A DNA stretch of 64,000 nucleotides from Perilla frutescens (GCA_026008535.1 BRKX01000011.1:16066001-16130000), one strand, 5' to 3'. Positions 1 through 11,310 are shown, counted from the first letter of the stretch. A program made the numbers and translations. The notes: generated by a model from the letters alone, not told the origin.

Positions 1-503
1 GAATTAATTCCAAATTCCATTTTGTAATTTTTTGTCTATGTGGCATTTATGATAAATTGATTTGTTATATTAAGTTTTAAAATAAATAATTAAGTATCCA
101 TAACTCCTAGCGAATTATGCGCTATTGAAAATACTCGTGTAAATTTGGGCGCCATAATTTCCACCCCTTTTTTTCCCAACTTGGCATAATTTATTTCCTC
201 TTTTTTCCCCTGCTTATATTATATTTTTATTTTTAAAATTAGTTACACATGTATGTTCATAAGTGATACACGTGTATGGAATAAAATTATTATAAAATTT
301 ATATTTAGAATATAACGAATGACATGGGACCAAATTAAAGAATTAATTATTTTATAATTCCTAAATTTTAATTATCTTTTTAAATAAAGATTCCCAAGAT
401 ATTGGTCTCTTCAATCAACAGTCAATACAATAATCAAGACTGTCGTGTTACTATTTTTAAAATTTCAAGTTCTAGTTATTTTCAAAACCATTTTTTAATT
501 TTT
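1..503. other. AT-rich intergenic DNA
   Basis: No supported gene. The stretch is very AT-rich with many in-frame stops on both strands. The short frame at 402-611 has no recognisable domain and runs into the tandem repeat that follows. Confidence 0.6.
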
Positions 504-897
504 TTTGGTTCTTTATGCATTTTATTTATTTATGAACCTTGTACTATTTTACTGGTTCTAATTAGGTGTGAAACTTTGGGTCTGTTAAGACTCTCGATCC
601 TTCAAAATTGATTATATCATATGGATATCCTCAAGTAGCCCTGTTACTAACATACAAGATGTTCGGCAGACTAATGTAGATAAAATTCGATTATTAAATA
701 AAAATGTTTATAATAAGTATATTCTTTGAAAATCATTTTTTTGGGTTCTCTATGCATTCTATTTATTTATGAACCTTGCACTATTTTGCGGGTTCTAATT
801 AGATAAGATTGAAACTTTTAGTCTAAGTGGACGCTCGAGCCTTCAAAATTAATTAAGTGGAGATCCTCTAGTAGCCCTATTCCTAACATACATGATG
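504..897. repeat. Diverged two-copy tandem duplication
   Basis: Two copies of about 165 bp lie at about 504-672 and 738-897. Both run through the blocks 'atttatttatgaaccttg', 'ggttctaattag', 'ccttcaaaatt', 'gtagccct' and 'ctaacataca'. The second copy is cut at its end by the gypsy element that starts at 898. Its missing tail ('gatgttcg') resumes right after the element at 8769, as in copy 1 at 658-665. This independently fixes the insertion boundary. The origin of the repeat is unknown. Confidence 0.75.
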
Positions 898-907
898 TGA
901 TGAGATT

Positions 908-1105
908 GTGCAAGGCAATAAAGAAGATGATCCGGAGCTGCAATTCAAAGGTCCTATGATGCGTTTACGAGTAAAGAAGTTGCAAGCTTATTTACAAGCT
1001 TCTATTCGGCGTAAATTCGAATTGCAAGAAGAAGACATGAAGACCAGCTCGAGATTAGTCACCATGCTGTCCATTGATGAAGAAGAAGGAAGCATGAAGA
1101 CGTGA
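908..1105 (+). other. Coding tail of gypsy pol lying inside U3
   Basis: The open frame here contains GPMMRLRVKKLQAYLQ. From memory this resembles the 'GPMTRxRAKK' tail at the C-terminus of many plant Ty3/gypsy polyproteins. In the intact element pol would thus have run into the 3' LTR. Here it survives only in the 5' LTR, because the matching part of the 3' LTR is deleted. It is not a gene of its own. The assignment rests on one motif. Confidence 0.5.
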
Positions 1106-1439
1106 GAAGAAGAAAGAAGCCATTTGGACATGTGCATGAAGAGTTCTACGCGTTTGCATGGGAATCTGAGAAGTTGTTGTTTTTCATGCAAAGGTGGTTG
1201 AATTTTCGAACATAATATGGACGAATTTAATTAAGCCCATATCGTGTTTTGGAGTCCAAAAGTGGCGAGTTTTGAAGGCCCAAGTCCATGGGATTTTATC
1301 TAGATTAGTTTATATTTTATTACCTTATTTTATGTTTTAATTAAGACTTCTAGTTAAGGTAGGGTTCCTTTTGATTTTCCTTTTGATATTTTCGAATTCC
1401 TTTAGATATTAGGGTTAGTATTTCATCCCTAGCTATTAG

Positions 1440-1447
1440 TATAAATA
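1440..1447 (+). promoter_or_regulatory. TATA box of the gypsy LTR
   Basis: TATAAATA, conserved in the 3' LTR copy near 8109. Expected to place the start of R about 30 bp downstream. Confidence 0.6.
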
Positions 1448-2104
1448 GGAGATCCATTTGTTACATTAAAGTTAGACAATTGCAAGAATTAAAGAGTTAT
1501 TCTCAATCTGTCTCAAGATCCTTTGGTTGATCAAATATACAAAAATTCTATTGTTCTAGCAAATAAATAGTCTTATTCAAGTTCTTCAGGGTATAATCGT
1601 GTACTTGGGAGAATTGCTATCAAGAGAAGTTAGATGTGCGCGTTCGAGTTTACAACACGGATTCACCGATCCTAGCCAATCCTACTACTAACATCATCGC
1701 CGCCCTCTTCACCAAATCCATCAACGTCTGCCGCTATCCCAGCCATCACCGTCGTGTTCCAGCCATCCAAGAGTAGTCCTACGTGTTATCATCGAGTCCT
1801 TGTTCGTCTCAACGTATTCTAGTAAGTTCTACATCCAATCGAGTCCTCTTTCTTTCTAGTCGAGTTCACCCTTTTCTTTTCATCTTGGTATTCTGTTTTA
1901 TTTAGTATTGTTCATAGTCTAGAGTACCTTAGGTATTGAGTCTAATTCAGCTAGTTGTCGAGTATATTGTTCGTTTAGTTGAGTTGTATTTTCGTTCTTT
2001 TGTTTAAGTCGTATTGTTCCCTTACTTTTCCAAGGTAGTTTCGTTCCTAGCTTCCGCGTATTTGTCATTGTTGTGTCCTATAAGTCTCGGGTCACATCAT
2101 AAAT

Positions 2105-2118
2105 TGGTATCAAGAGCC
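2105..2118 (+). other. Primer binding site, initiator tRNA-Met type
   Basis: TGGTATCAAGAGCC lies 5 bp after the LTR end. It matches the usual plant TGGTATCAGAGCC except for one extra A, which would weaken primer pairing. The extra base may be decay. Confidence 0.8.
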
Positions 2119-3404
2119 ACATCGGTTTCTATCATTTGTGGTTTAATACGTCTATTTTGTCTGTTTATTTGTTTTGAGTCTTTCGAGTTGTAATCTGAAT
2201 ATTCATTGAAAAAAAAGGAAAAGAGCATAGGGTTCGAAAACCCTACATCACAAAAAAAGAATAGAGGGATCGAATCCCTACAGCACAAAAAAAAAGATTG
2301 TACAAAAAAAAATCAGATTTATTTTCGGTTCTTGTTGATTTCGATTTTTGGTGTTTTTCCTAGTTAGATAGATTTGTTTCCTTACTAGATAGATACTTTA
2401 GGGATTTTAGATTGTGTCCATACTTGGTAAAACACATCCAAAAGTCTCCTACCTTATCTACTAGATTTATTTCCTTGTTTAGATTTCTTCCATCCTAATC
2501 CATATCTATTCAAGATCTTCCATCCACATCCATCTTATTTTCGATTCCTACTCTCTATAGGGTTCGAATTTTTCAGTTCATTTACACCTACATCTGGTGC
2601 ACCTTATACACCACATAGTCCATACACCCGTACACCCATACATCCGTGGTCTACATACACCAATCAGCAGATTCATCTACACCACATGCCTACTTCTATT
2701 CTTAGCAACCTTCCGGCTTGATTTTATCCGTTGGAGCTTGAAGAAGACCCAGATGAGCTAGTCTAGAGAAGCAGCTATTTTCAATCAACCCACCCCCATA
2801 TTCACTCCACACATACTTGAGAGATAAACATGAGTGGAAAAATCAAGAGTGACATACACGAGAGTCTGTGAGGAATTGTGAGGTTCTACTTTACTTTTTC
2901 TTCACGTTTGTTCGTTTTGTAGGTACTATGAAGAAAGGTACCACATGAGAGTCATCTGAGTTGCCCATAGGCGAGCTTAGATCACCTAACACCCCGGACG
3001 AGCCATCTTACACGTCCAATACAGCTTGGGACCCGAAGTACAACTTTGATGCTATGGCATAGTACTTCAGACGGGAGTGCTAAATGATGAAGGATAACTT
3101 CAACAATTAGATTGTCGAGCTGACTGAGGAGATCTGATAACTTAAAGCTCAGCCATCTGAACCCCAAGCAGTCCAAGGCAATGCAGTGAGGCAACCCAAG
3201 CCTCAAGCAGAAGCTGAAGGCTGACGCCAACAGCCCCGAGCCGCACCCAGGCCGCCACCTAGGTACGAATTTTATGTCTATGATGATTATGGGTACGAAT
3301 ATGATGCAGCCAGTGGGTATAAAGCCGATTTCATACCACAGGGACGGGAAGACCACCATGATCGACCCTGAGCACCCCATAGGTGTGCAAATCATGAAGA
3401 CGGA
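2119..3404 (+). other. Leader and eroded gag N-terminus of the gypsy element
   Basis: About 1.3 kb between primer site and recognisable gag. It contains two small perfect inverted repeats, 'gggttcgaaaaccc' (about 2227-2240) and 'agggatcgaatccct' (about 2265-2279), separated by A-rich DNA. From about 2940 the sequence looks like a stop-riddled gag N-terminus rich in P, Q and A codons. The long antisense frame at 2982-3452 is a shadow of it. Confidence 0.5.
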
Positions 3405-4233
3405 ATGCTCAACAACATCAAGATGAGCATTCCTGAGTTTGAAGGCCTTCACGACCCCGATATATACTTAGATTGGGAGCGTAAGGTAGAGAAGATTTTC
3501 ACATGTTATGATTTCTCAGAGATCAAGAAGGTGCAGCTAGCATGCTTAGAGTTTAGAGGCTACGCAGCCTCATGGTGGGAGATGCAACAGGAGAGACGGC
3601 GCATGAATTGCAACCCTCCCGTTGATACTTGGGAAGAAATGAAAGGATTGATGTGAGGACGCTTCATTCCAGTTCATTATAAGAGAGAGCTCGAAAAGAA
3701 GCTCAACCGGATCAAACAAGGCACCAGATCTATTGAAGAATACCACAAGGAATTGGAGACTGCCTTGAACAGAGTCGAGAAGAAAGAGACCTTAAATGCT
3801 ACCATCATTCGGTATATTAAAGTTATGAATCTTGACATTTCTTGTGAAGTCGAACTCAGAGACTTCAACAGTGTTGAGAGAATGGTGCAGTACGCATCGA
3901 TCGTGGAAAAGCAGCTGAGAGAAGGCCGACATCGATCACACCACAGTGCAGCCCCTACACGACAACCTTGGAGTCGAGGAGTGCCCAGTTCAACATCAAC
4001 TGAAGCTACATGACCGAGAGGTCCTCCAGATCAGCCCGTTCGACATTTTGATCACACTACACCGCAGTCCAGCCGTCTACGCCGCCAAGTCAGCCACGGC
4101 CAGCCCCACACGGCCAAACCAAGATGTGACACCACCTAATGTAGTCCCTAGTCGAGCTCGTGACATTTAGTGTCATAAGTGTCAAGGTTGGGGCCACTTT
4201 CAAGCTCAATGTCCAAACCGGTGTGTTCTATAC
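3405..4233 (+). pseudogene. gag of the gypsy element
   Basis: Encodes the Retrotrans_gag capsid domain. The segment IPEFEGLHDPDIYLDWERKV is followed by YAASWWEMQQERRR and, after a stop at 3654-3656 (CGA-to-TGA type), by RFIPVHYKRELEKKL and a YHKELE stretch. The nucleocapsid zinc knuckle CHKCQGWGHFQAQC (CX2CX4HX4C) is at 4171-4212, just after another stop. The protein would package element RNA in cytoplasmic particles. At least two stops and frame changes make it inactive. Confidence 0.85.
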
Positions 4234-5061
4234 TTGACAAAATCAAACGAAGTCGAATCAGCCAGTGAGGATGAAACTGTGGTAGTGGACGATGCCACAC
4301 TTGAGAAAGAGGTCAAGAATGATGCCACATATGAAGACATCGATCCGGAGGTTCAGCAAGTCAGTTTGGTCACAATCTGGAGTTTAAGCATCATTCGAGA
4401 AGAAGAACAAGAACACCAATGGGAAAATATCTTCTACATCCGTGCAGTGATCAAGGGTCACACGTGTTCTATGATCATTGACAGTGGTAGCGTGATCAAT
4501 GCCATAAGTCAATATGCAGTGGAAAAGCTTGGTGTACCAATTCAACAACACATGAGTCCCTACCGATTGCAGTGGCTTAGCAACAGAGGTGAGATTCACA
4601 TGGTTCATTAGGTAAGTGTCTTATTCTCAATCAATAAGTTTTCTGACACTGTTCTGTGCGACGTTATCCCTATGGATGCGGCACACTTGTTGTTGGGCAG
4701 ACCTTGGCAGTATGATCGATGTGTTGTTCACGATGGATGATTGAACACGTACACGGTCGACATTGATGGCCGAACCAGCACATTGAGGCCATTACCATCT
4801 AAAGACGTTCCTATAGATCAGCAACACATGCAGAAGTGGTTCAAAGAGGAAAAGACGAAGCAAGCAGCCGCAAAACGGGCCCCGAAGGCCTCGGCCGTGA
4901 CCCCCATGGCCGGACAGCCTATTGCCGCCGCCCCTACCTCCTACATTACTCTTCTTTCGAACTCCTTAGCTGTGGAAAAGAAGACTGGATTGAGTTGTAG
5001 CAAGCCTCCTGTGAAGAGCTTGTTTTTTCTGTTAAAGGAGTTCAGAAAACCGTCAAAGTAA
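4234..5061 (+). pseudogene. Aspartic protease region of the gypsy element
   Basis: A retropepsin-type domain would cut the Gag-Pol polyprotein. The active-site triad reads IIDSGSVINAIS with Asp at 4480-4482. The flap-side motif HLLLGRPWQYD follows at about 4683-4715. The frame is closed by stops at 4609-4611 and near 4738. The 3' part (4741-5061) is the low-complexity linker to reverse transcriptase. Confidence 0.8.
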
Positions 5062-5063
5062 GT

Positions 5064-6348
5064 ATGTCTCTTGTCCTACTCACATTTAAGAGCAGTGGTA
5101 CTGATGATTGTTTGTCTAGTGATTTGCTGCCCTTACTTGACAAGTTCAAGGATGTATTTCCCGAAGAAATACCCGGCGGACTTCCTCCAGTTCGAGGGAT
5201 CGAGCACCAGATCAATTTCATCCTCGGAGCTGTACTACCCAACCGACCAGCCTATAGAATGTCTCCCAACGAGACTAAAGAGATTGATAGGCAAGTCAAA
5301 GAACTGTTGGAGAAGAAGCAAATCCGTGAAAGCTTGAGCTCGTGCGCCGTTCCCGTGATTCTAGTGCCAAAGAAGAACAACAAATGGCGTATGTGCATGG
5401 ATTGTAGAGCAATCAACAAAATCACGGTAAAGTATCATTTTTCCATCCCTAGGTTAGATGATATGCTTGATGAGTTGTCTAGTTCGCGTATCTTTTCTAA
5501 AATTGATTTGCGTTCTGGTTATTTTCAAGTTCGTATGCATGAAGGTGATGAATGGAAAACTGCATTTAAAACAAAGCGTGGTTTGTATGAATGGCTTGTT
5601 ATGATTTTTGGCCTCACTAATAGACCAAGCACATTTATGCGTCTCATGAATCATGTTTTGCGTGAAATAATTGGTAAATATGTTGTTGTGTATTTTGATG
5701 ACATTCTGATTTATAGTGACACGATGCACACACATATGCAGCACCTTAGACACGTGTTTGAGCTTCTTAGGGAGTCGAAACTTTATGGTAATCTGTCTAA
5801 GTGTTCTTTTTGCATGAGTGAAGTCATTTTTCTAGGCTTCGTTATGAGTGAACGTGGTATAGAAGTAGACCGTTCCAAAATCAAAGCGATTGAGGAATGA
5901 CCAACTCCTAAATCCGCGAGTGATGTCCAATCTTTCAACGGCCTTGCTAGCTTTTATCGTCACTTTGTGTAAAGCACATGTTCTTGCTCTTTCGGACTTT
6001 AATAAAACTTTTAAAATTGAGTGTGATGCCTCGGGCAAAGGGATTGGTGCTGTTTTGATGCAGGAACGGCGTCCAGTCGCCTATTTCAGTGAAAAGCTCC
6101 ATGATGCAGCCCTTCATTATTCCACCTATGACAAGGAGCTGTACGCACTCAAGAGAGCTTTAGACACATGGCAGCACTATCTGTGGCCTAAGCAGTTCGT
6201 GATTCACACGGATCATGTGAGTTTGAAGCATTTGAAAGGCCAACAAAATCTGAACAAGTGTCATGCACGATGGGTAGAGTTTATCGAGTCTTTTCCGTAC
6301 GTCATCAAGTACAAGAAAGGTGCCGATAATGTTGTAGCTGATGCATTG
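5064..6348 (+). pseudogene. Reverse transcriptase and RNase H of the gypsy element
   Basis: RT motifs appear in order: VPKKNNKWRMCMDCRAINK, SKIDLRSGYFQVRM, KTAFKTKRGLYEWLVMIFGL and the catalytic YFDDILIYS (TAT at 5691-5693). The frame ends at a TGG-to-TGA type stop (5898-5900) inside the conserved EEWPTP stretch. Shortly after RHFV (near 5971) the connection domain is missing and the frame resumes at the ALSDFNKTF motif. RNase H is recognisable by IECDASGKGIGAVL, YDKELYALKRAL and HTDHVSLKHL. It ends at GADNVVADAL, where the LTR fragment begins. The product is inactive. Confidence 0.9.
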
Positions 6349-6585
6349 TACTTGGGAGAATTGCTATCCGGAGAAGTTAGACGTGCGCGTTCGAGTTTAC
6401 AACACGGGTTCGCTGATCCTAGCCAATCCTACTACCAACATTAGCGCCGCCCTCTTCACCAAATCCATCAACATCCACCGCTATCCTAGCCATCACCGTC
6501 GTGTTCCAGCCATCCAAGAGTAGTCCTACGTATTATCATCGAGTCCTTGTTCGTCTCAACGTATTCTAGTAAGTTCTACATCCAA
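6349..6585 (+). repeat. Internal LTR fragment lodged in pol
   Basis: 237 bp matching 5' LTR positions about 1602-1840 and 3' LTR about 8273-8510, in the same orientation. It splits the conserved ALSRRY motif between RNase H and integrase: codons for AL end at 6348, and SRRY resumes with TCG at 6586. The junctions show short shared words (TGT on the left, TCG on the right) and no target duplication. The length is a multiple of three, but the fragment contains stops. Confidence 0.85.
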
Positions 6586-7702
6586 TCGCGAAGGTACATT
6601 CTCTTGAACCTTATGTATGCTAAGATGTTAGGATTTGATACAATTAAGGAGCTGTATTCGAGTGATGATTACTTTGCACCGATTTATGCTACTTGTTGCA
6701 CTAAGTCTTGGTCATTTGAAGGATTTTTCGTGCATGATGATTTCTTATTCAAGGGTTCGTAGTTGTGTATTCCTAAGTCTTCTATGCGTGAGTTGTTAGT
6801 TTTGGAGTCGCATGCGGGAGGTTTAATGGGTCACTTTGGTGTGTCTAAAATGTTAAACTTGCTGCATGAGCATTTCTTTTAGCCACATATGAAGCATGCT
6901 GTTGAGAATGTATGTAGTAGATGCATTACATGTAGGAAGTCGAAATCTACATCACATCCACTCGGCCTTTACACGCGTTTACCAGCCCCATCTTCCCCGT
7001 GGATTGATTTATCTATGGATTTCATACTTGGTTTGCCACGGTCTAGATCTGGTCGAGATTCTATATTTGTTGTAGTTGATAGGTTTTCCAAAATGTCTCA
7101 TTTCATTGCATGTAGGAAAACTGATGATGTTGTACACATTGTCAATCTGTTCTTTATACATGTTTTTCGATTACATGGAATACCTAGAACTATTGTTAGT
7201 GATAGAGATTCTAAGTTTTTGGCTCATTTTTGGCGTGTACTTTGGGGTAAGCTAGGTACCAAGTTACTTTTCTCTACTGCTTGTCATCCTCAAATGGATG
7301 GTCAAACTGAAGTTGTGAATAGAACTTTAGGTACTTTGCTGCGTTCTTTGGTTCAAAAAAAACTTGAAATCATGGGAAGATTATTTGCCATATGCTGAAT
7401 TTGCTTACAATCGAGTTGTGCATTCATCTACTAATATGTCCGCATTTGAAGTTGTTTATGGTTTTAATCCGCTAACGCCTACTGACCTTTTGCCTTACCT
7501 GTTGAGCATCTAACAAGTGTTAAAGGTACAAGAAGAGCGGATCAAGTGAAGGAGATGCATGAAAAAGTATGTGCGCGTATTGAAGCCGTTGGCGCACGCA
7601 CGGCAGTTCAAAAGAACAAATGGCGCAAGCCGATGATTTTCCAGCCTGGAGATCGCGTTTGGATTCATCTGAGTCCCGGATGGTTTTCCAGCCCGGAGAT
7701 CG
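6586..7702 (+). pseudogene. Integrase of the gypsy element, C-terminus deleted
   Basis: The zinc-binding region is visible (HAGGLMGHFG ... CSRCITCRKSK). The catalytic core follows, with DLSMDFILGLP, SDRDSKFLAHFW and GQTEVVNRTLG supplying D, D and E. A run of As near 7346-7353 shifts the frame. In the other frame YLPYAEFAYN continues to about 7500. The frame ends near 7640-7700 at QPGDRVWIHL, after which the C-terminal domain is lost. 'ttttccagcc(t/c)ggagatcgc' occurs twice (about 7636 and 7684) at the deletion join. The enzyme would have inserted element cDNA; it is dead. Confidence 0.88.
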
Positions 7703-8768
7703 CAGCTTGAGATTAGTCACCATGCTGTCCATTGATAAAGAAGAAGGAAGCATGAAGATGTGAGAAGAAGAAGGAAGCCATTTGGACGTGTGAATGAAGA
7801 GTTCTACGCGTTTGCATGGGAATCCGAAAAGTTAATGTTTTTCATGCAAAGGTGGTGGAATTTTCGAACATAATATGGACGAATTTAATTCAGCCCATGT
7901 CATGTTTTGGAGTCCAAAAGTGGCGAGTTTTGTAGGCCCAAGTCCATGGGATTTTATCTAGATTAGTTTAGATTTTATTTCCTTATTTTATGTTATCTTC
8001 TCTTACCTTAATTAAGACTTCTAGTTAAGGTAGGATTCCTTTTGATTTTCGTTTTGATATTTTCGAATTTCTTTAGATATTAGGGTTAATTTCGTCCCTA
8101 GCTATTAGTATAAATAGGAGATCCATTTGTTACATTAAAGTTAGACAATTGCAAGAATTAAAGAATTATTCTCAATCTGTCTCAAGATCCTTTGGTTGAT
8201 CAAATATACAAACATTCTATTGTTCTAGCAAATCAATAGTCTTATTCAAGTTCTTCAAGGTATAATCATGTACTTTGGAGAATTACTATCCGGAGAAGTT
8301 AGACGTGCGCGTTCGAGTTTACAACACGGGTTCGCCGATCCTAGCCAATCCTACTACCAACATTACCGCCGCCCTCTTCACCAAATCCATCAACGTCCGC
8401 CGCTATCCTAGCCATCACCGTCGTGTTCCAGCCATCCAAGAGTAGTCCTACGTATTATCATCTAGTCCTTGTTCGTCTCAACGTATTCTAGTAAGTTCTA
8501 CATCCAATCGAGTCCTTTTCCTTCCTAGTCGAGTCCGCCCTTTTCTTTTCATCTTGGTATTGTGTTTTATTTAGTATTGTTCATAGTCTAGAGTACCTTA
8601 GGTATTGAGTCTAATTCAGCTAGTTGTCGAGTATATTGTTCGGTTAGTTGAGTTGTATTTTCGTTCGTTTGTTTGAGTCGTATTGTTCCCTTACTTTTCC
8701 GATGTAGTTTCGTTCCTAGCTTCCGCGTATTTGTCGTTGTTGTGTCCTATAAGTCCTGGGTCACATCA
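7703..8768 (+). repeat. 3' LTR of the gypsy element, 5'-truncated
   Basis: 1066 bp corresponding to 1045-2099 of the 5' LTR and ending CATCA before the TGATG target duplication (8769-8773). It lacks the first 147 bp of U3. No polypurine tract is left, so the deletion spans the integrase end, the tract and the U3 start. Confidence 0.9.
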
Positions 8769-8773
8769 TGATG

Positions 8774-9472
8774 TTCGTCTCGCCACTGCTTGAAAATCAA
8801 GTTAAGTTGAGCTTCGAATAGCTTAGATCATATGCTTTAAAAACTCACAATCAATAGTGAAATTAGATTCAAAGTTCAAATAGTGAGTCAAATTAGACAA
8901 GTTAATAGATCGTCCTTATTAATAACTTAAATTTAATAGAGGGGTTCCAAATTAAGATAATTTTAAAATTCAAGAATCGAATTAGATTCAAAGTTCAAAT
9001 CAAGGTCGAATTACAATCCATGAAATAGTACCACATCCTATGTTGATATTGCCTATTTTATTATGTATAGATCCAATTTAAAAAAACAGTATATATAATT
9101 ATAGTAGCACAGTACCCATTACAATTGGCAAATTAAATGACGCATTTTTTTCATAAATGGATATGTTAGTAGTTAACTAGTTATTGAATCATACATGTTT
9201 TAGCTACAGAAAATAGAAAATGTGTAAGACGTGTAACTAAAAATGTGCACTATATTTTTCTTTCTATTTTAAATCAGTGTGGGAAAGATACTGCCTTTTT
9301 TGGCTGAATTGGAACTAAAATTTCATTCTCCCTCCATAGTACACACACGCACACTCTCCAAAACTGCTTTTAAACCATCCAACTAGCCTGTGTTCTTTTA
9401 ATCTTCTTCCTTTCATATCTCAAAGAAATCCCAATCTTCGCATAATCATAACGGAAACCCACTTCAATCCTT
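8774..9472. other. AT-rich spacer
   Basis: No gene supported. 8774-9300 is AT-rich with two similar stretches ('attagattcaaagttcaaat' near 8861 and 8980). About 9320-9470 is C-rich like a 5' leader, and could belong to the tentative gene at 9875, but nothing confirms transcription. Confidence 0.45.
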
Positions 9473-9475
9473 TAA

Positions 9476-9700
9476 GGGCATGTTTACTTGGAGGATATAC
9501 AATTTGAAGGATAGATAGGTTAGAGGATGAAAGGATGGATAAATCATATCCTACCTCTTTAAGTGGGATACATATCCCATGAATAAGCACCCAAAGCTCA
9601 CTTTATCATGGGCCTTGGCTTATCCACCATTTTAATATCATGCAAAGTAAACATATGATAACTTATCTATCCACCCTTATCTATCAAAGTAAACGAGGCC
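9476..9700. mobile_element. PIF/Harbinger (Tourist)-like MITE
   Basis: 225 bp with target duplication TAA at 9473-9475 and 9701-9703. Terminal inverted repeats are GGGCATGTTTACTTG on the left and, reverse complemented, GGCCTCGTTTACTTT on the right. There is no coding capacity. The TAA duplication and GGGC..GTTTACTT ends are typical of Tourist-type MITEs mobilised in trans by PIF/Harbinger transposases. Confidence 0.85.
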
Positions 9701-10681
9701 TAATGGAATTATACATAAACATGCATGAGATATTGAGGTATTATGTTTGTTTGCTATTCAACTCAAATTCTCTATATTGTATATACTAATAGATTGATTT
9801 GCAGTGGAAATTGGATAGGGAATCGGCTGAAATTTGGAGGGAGTGCGAGTTTGACAAATGATTTTGATAAACAAATGGCTGAAACTATTTCAAAGAACCG
9901 ATACATTATTACCATTGGCAGTCCCTACAAGGTTTGTGTTTTCTGTGCAAAAAAAACTGTATCTTGATTTGAGTTCGAATTCGATTTCATTTGGTGTTTG
10001 TTGTACTAAATTGTGTAACTTGATTTGAGTTTATGTGTCATTAAACCGTTTGTTTCGAGATTTTAAAAAGTAATTATGTTTGACAGTTGGTGTTCTGTAA
10101 TTCATGCTGGATTTGTTGTTGACCTGTTATCGCTTATTGTCAATTAGATGATAATTCGTGAAAGGAAACTTGTCAAGCCACTGGAGGAAGATGCTTTTAG
10201 GTCAGTCTTGCATTACTATGATTATTTTAAGTTTCAATTATTGAGTTGTCTATACTTTTGATAAGTTTCAATTTCATCAATATTTGACAATTTATGTTAT
10301 AACAATAAACTTTGTCCCTATAATGGAGCACATATTTAGTTATTATAGTATTTGTTATTTGGTGGATTTAGTTATTATAATATTTGTTATTCGGTATGTT
10401 GTGAATCATTGTGACAGTGTCTAATAGTGGATCTCGCGGCTTGCATTGTTGAAAGATCCGATGGTGATATGGTCAATATACTATTTTCTCTTATTATATA
10501 TTATTTGCAGGTTCGCTAATTTTTATTACTTTATTATCTGTATTTGATATGATTATGTTATAACGTGAGTGATGTGTTCGACCAGAATGAGGCATATCAA
10601 ACTTGGTATAATTCTTGAAGTTTGTTGTTATCTTTATGATGTATATTTTTATATTTTATTTAATGTAATTTGTGCTCATGC

Positions 10682-11310
10682 CAGGTGAGAAGATCAAAAG
10701 GATCTTCAAGGTTCTTCACAGGCTTAAGGCACTAACCGTTAGATCTGCAAAATAGCACACAAGCCCAGTAAGTATACAGAGAGAGATAGTCGTAGATCAA
10801 AGTGACAAGAAAAGATAGAGAGGAATCAGCAGTGGGAAAAGGGTGCTCGGGGCACAGTGGCTCAGATTTTCTCACTAGAGACGGCGAAGGCAACTCCGAC
10901 GACCGGAAAAGACCCAGACCAGGGAGGAGATAGAGAAACGATCCCTCTCGAAGCACAAACAAGCTTTCAATCTCAGAGGACAGCCCAGTCATCTACACTC
11001 ATAGGCTAACATGAATCATGGTCAGATTCCGGCCAGAGAAACCGAGACCGGCGGCAAGAAACACAGTGAGAGAGAGAGAGAGCTTTTCAGATTAGAGTTA
11101 GAGATCGATGAGTGGCTTGAGAGAGAGAGAAACTCTCTCGAATATTATAGAAGGTGAGAAAGCTTTGGAAAAGAGAAACATATTAAGTGAGTGATAATGA
11201 GGGAGATGAACTGTCACCTTAGGGTTAAGGGTTAAGGGTAGTGGGTTGGGCTGGGTAGAAAATAAATCATATGGGCCTGGGGGGGAAGGCCAATTGGGCC
11301 AATATCAACA
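10682..11310 (-). repeat. 3' LTR of the Tork-like element, truncated
   Basis: 629 bp matching 16924-17552 almost throughout, including the (GA)n run near 11068. It lacks the counterpart of 16743-16923 (181 bp). In gene orientation an 'aaaggtagata' stretch next to 11310 is the likely polypurine tract. Confidence 0.88.

Larger units (their letters stand above)
898..2099 (+). repeat. 5' LTR of the gypsy element
   Basis: 1202 bp, beginning TGATG and ending CATCA directly after the TGATG target duplication. It matches 7703-8768 over its last 1055 bp. It contains a TATA box at 1440-1447, so U3 is about 898-1470, followed by R and U5. The U3 start also carries a coding remnant (see 908-1105). Confidence 0.92.
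898..8768 (+). mobile_element. Ty3/gypsy LTR retrotransposon, degenerate
   Basis: A 7.9-kb element with a 5-bp target duplication TGATG at 893-897 and 8769-8773. Its LTR starts TGATG and ends CATCA. The order is 5' LTR, tRNA-Met-type primer binding site, leader, gag, protease, reverse transcriptase, RNase H, integrase, 3' LTR, which is the Ty3/gypsy order. The primer site and gag style fit the chromovirus side of the family, but the region where a chromodomain would sit is deleted, so lineage is not certain. Three structural defects are visible. The RT-RNase H connection has a deletion near 5971. A 237-bp LTR piece sits between RNase H and integrase. A deletion removes the integrase C-terminus together with the first 147 bp of the 3' LTR. 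Numerous stops and frameshifts make it non-coding. Confidence 0.93.

Noticed and set aside
2982..3452. 156-residue minus-strand open frame
   Set aside because: Antisense to the decayed gypsy gag N-terminus, composition-driven, no domain.
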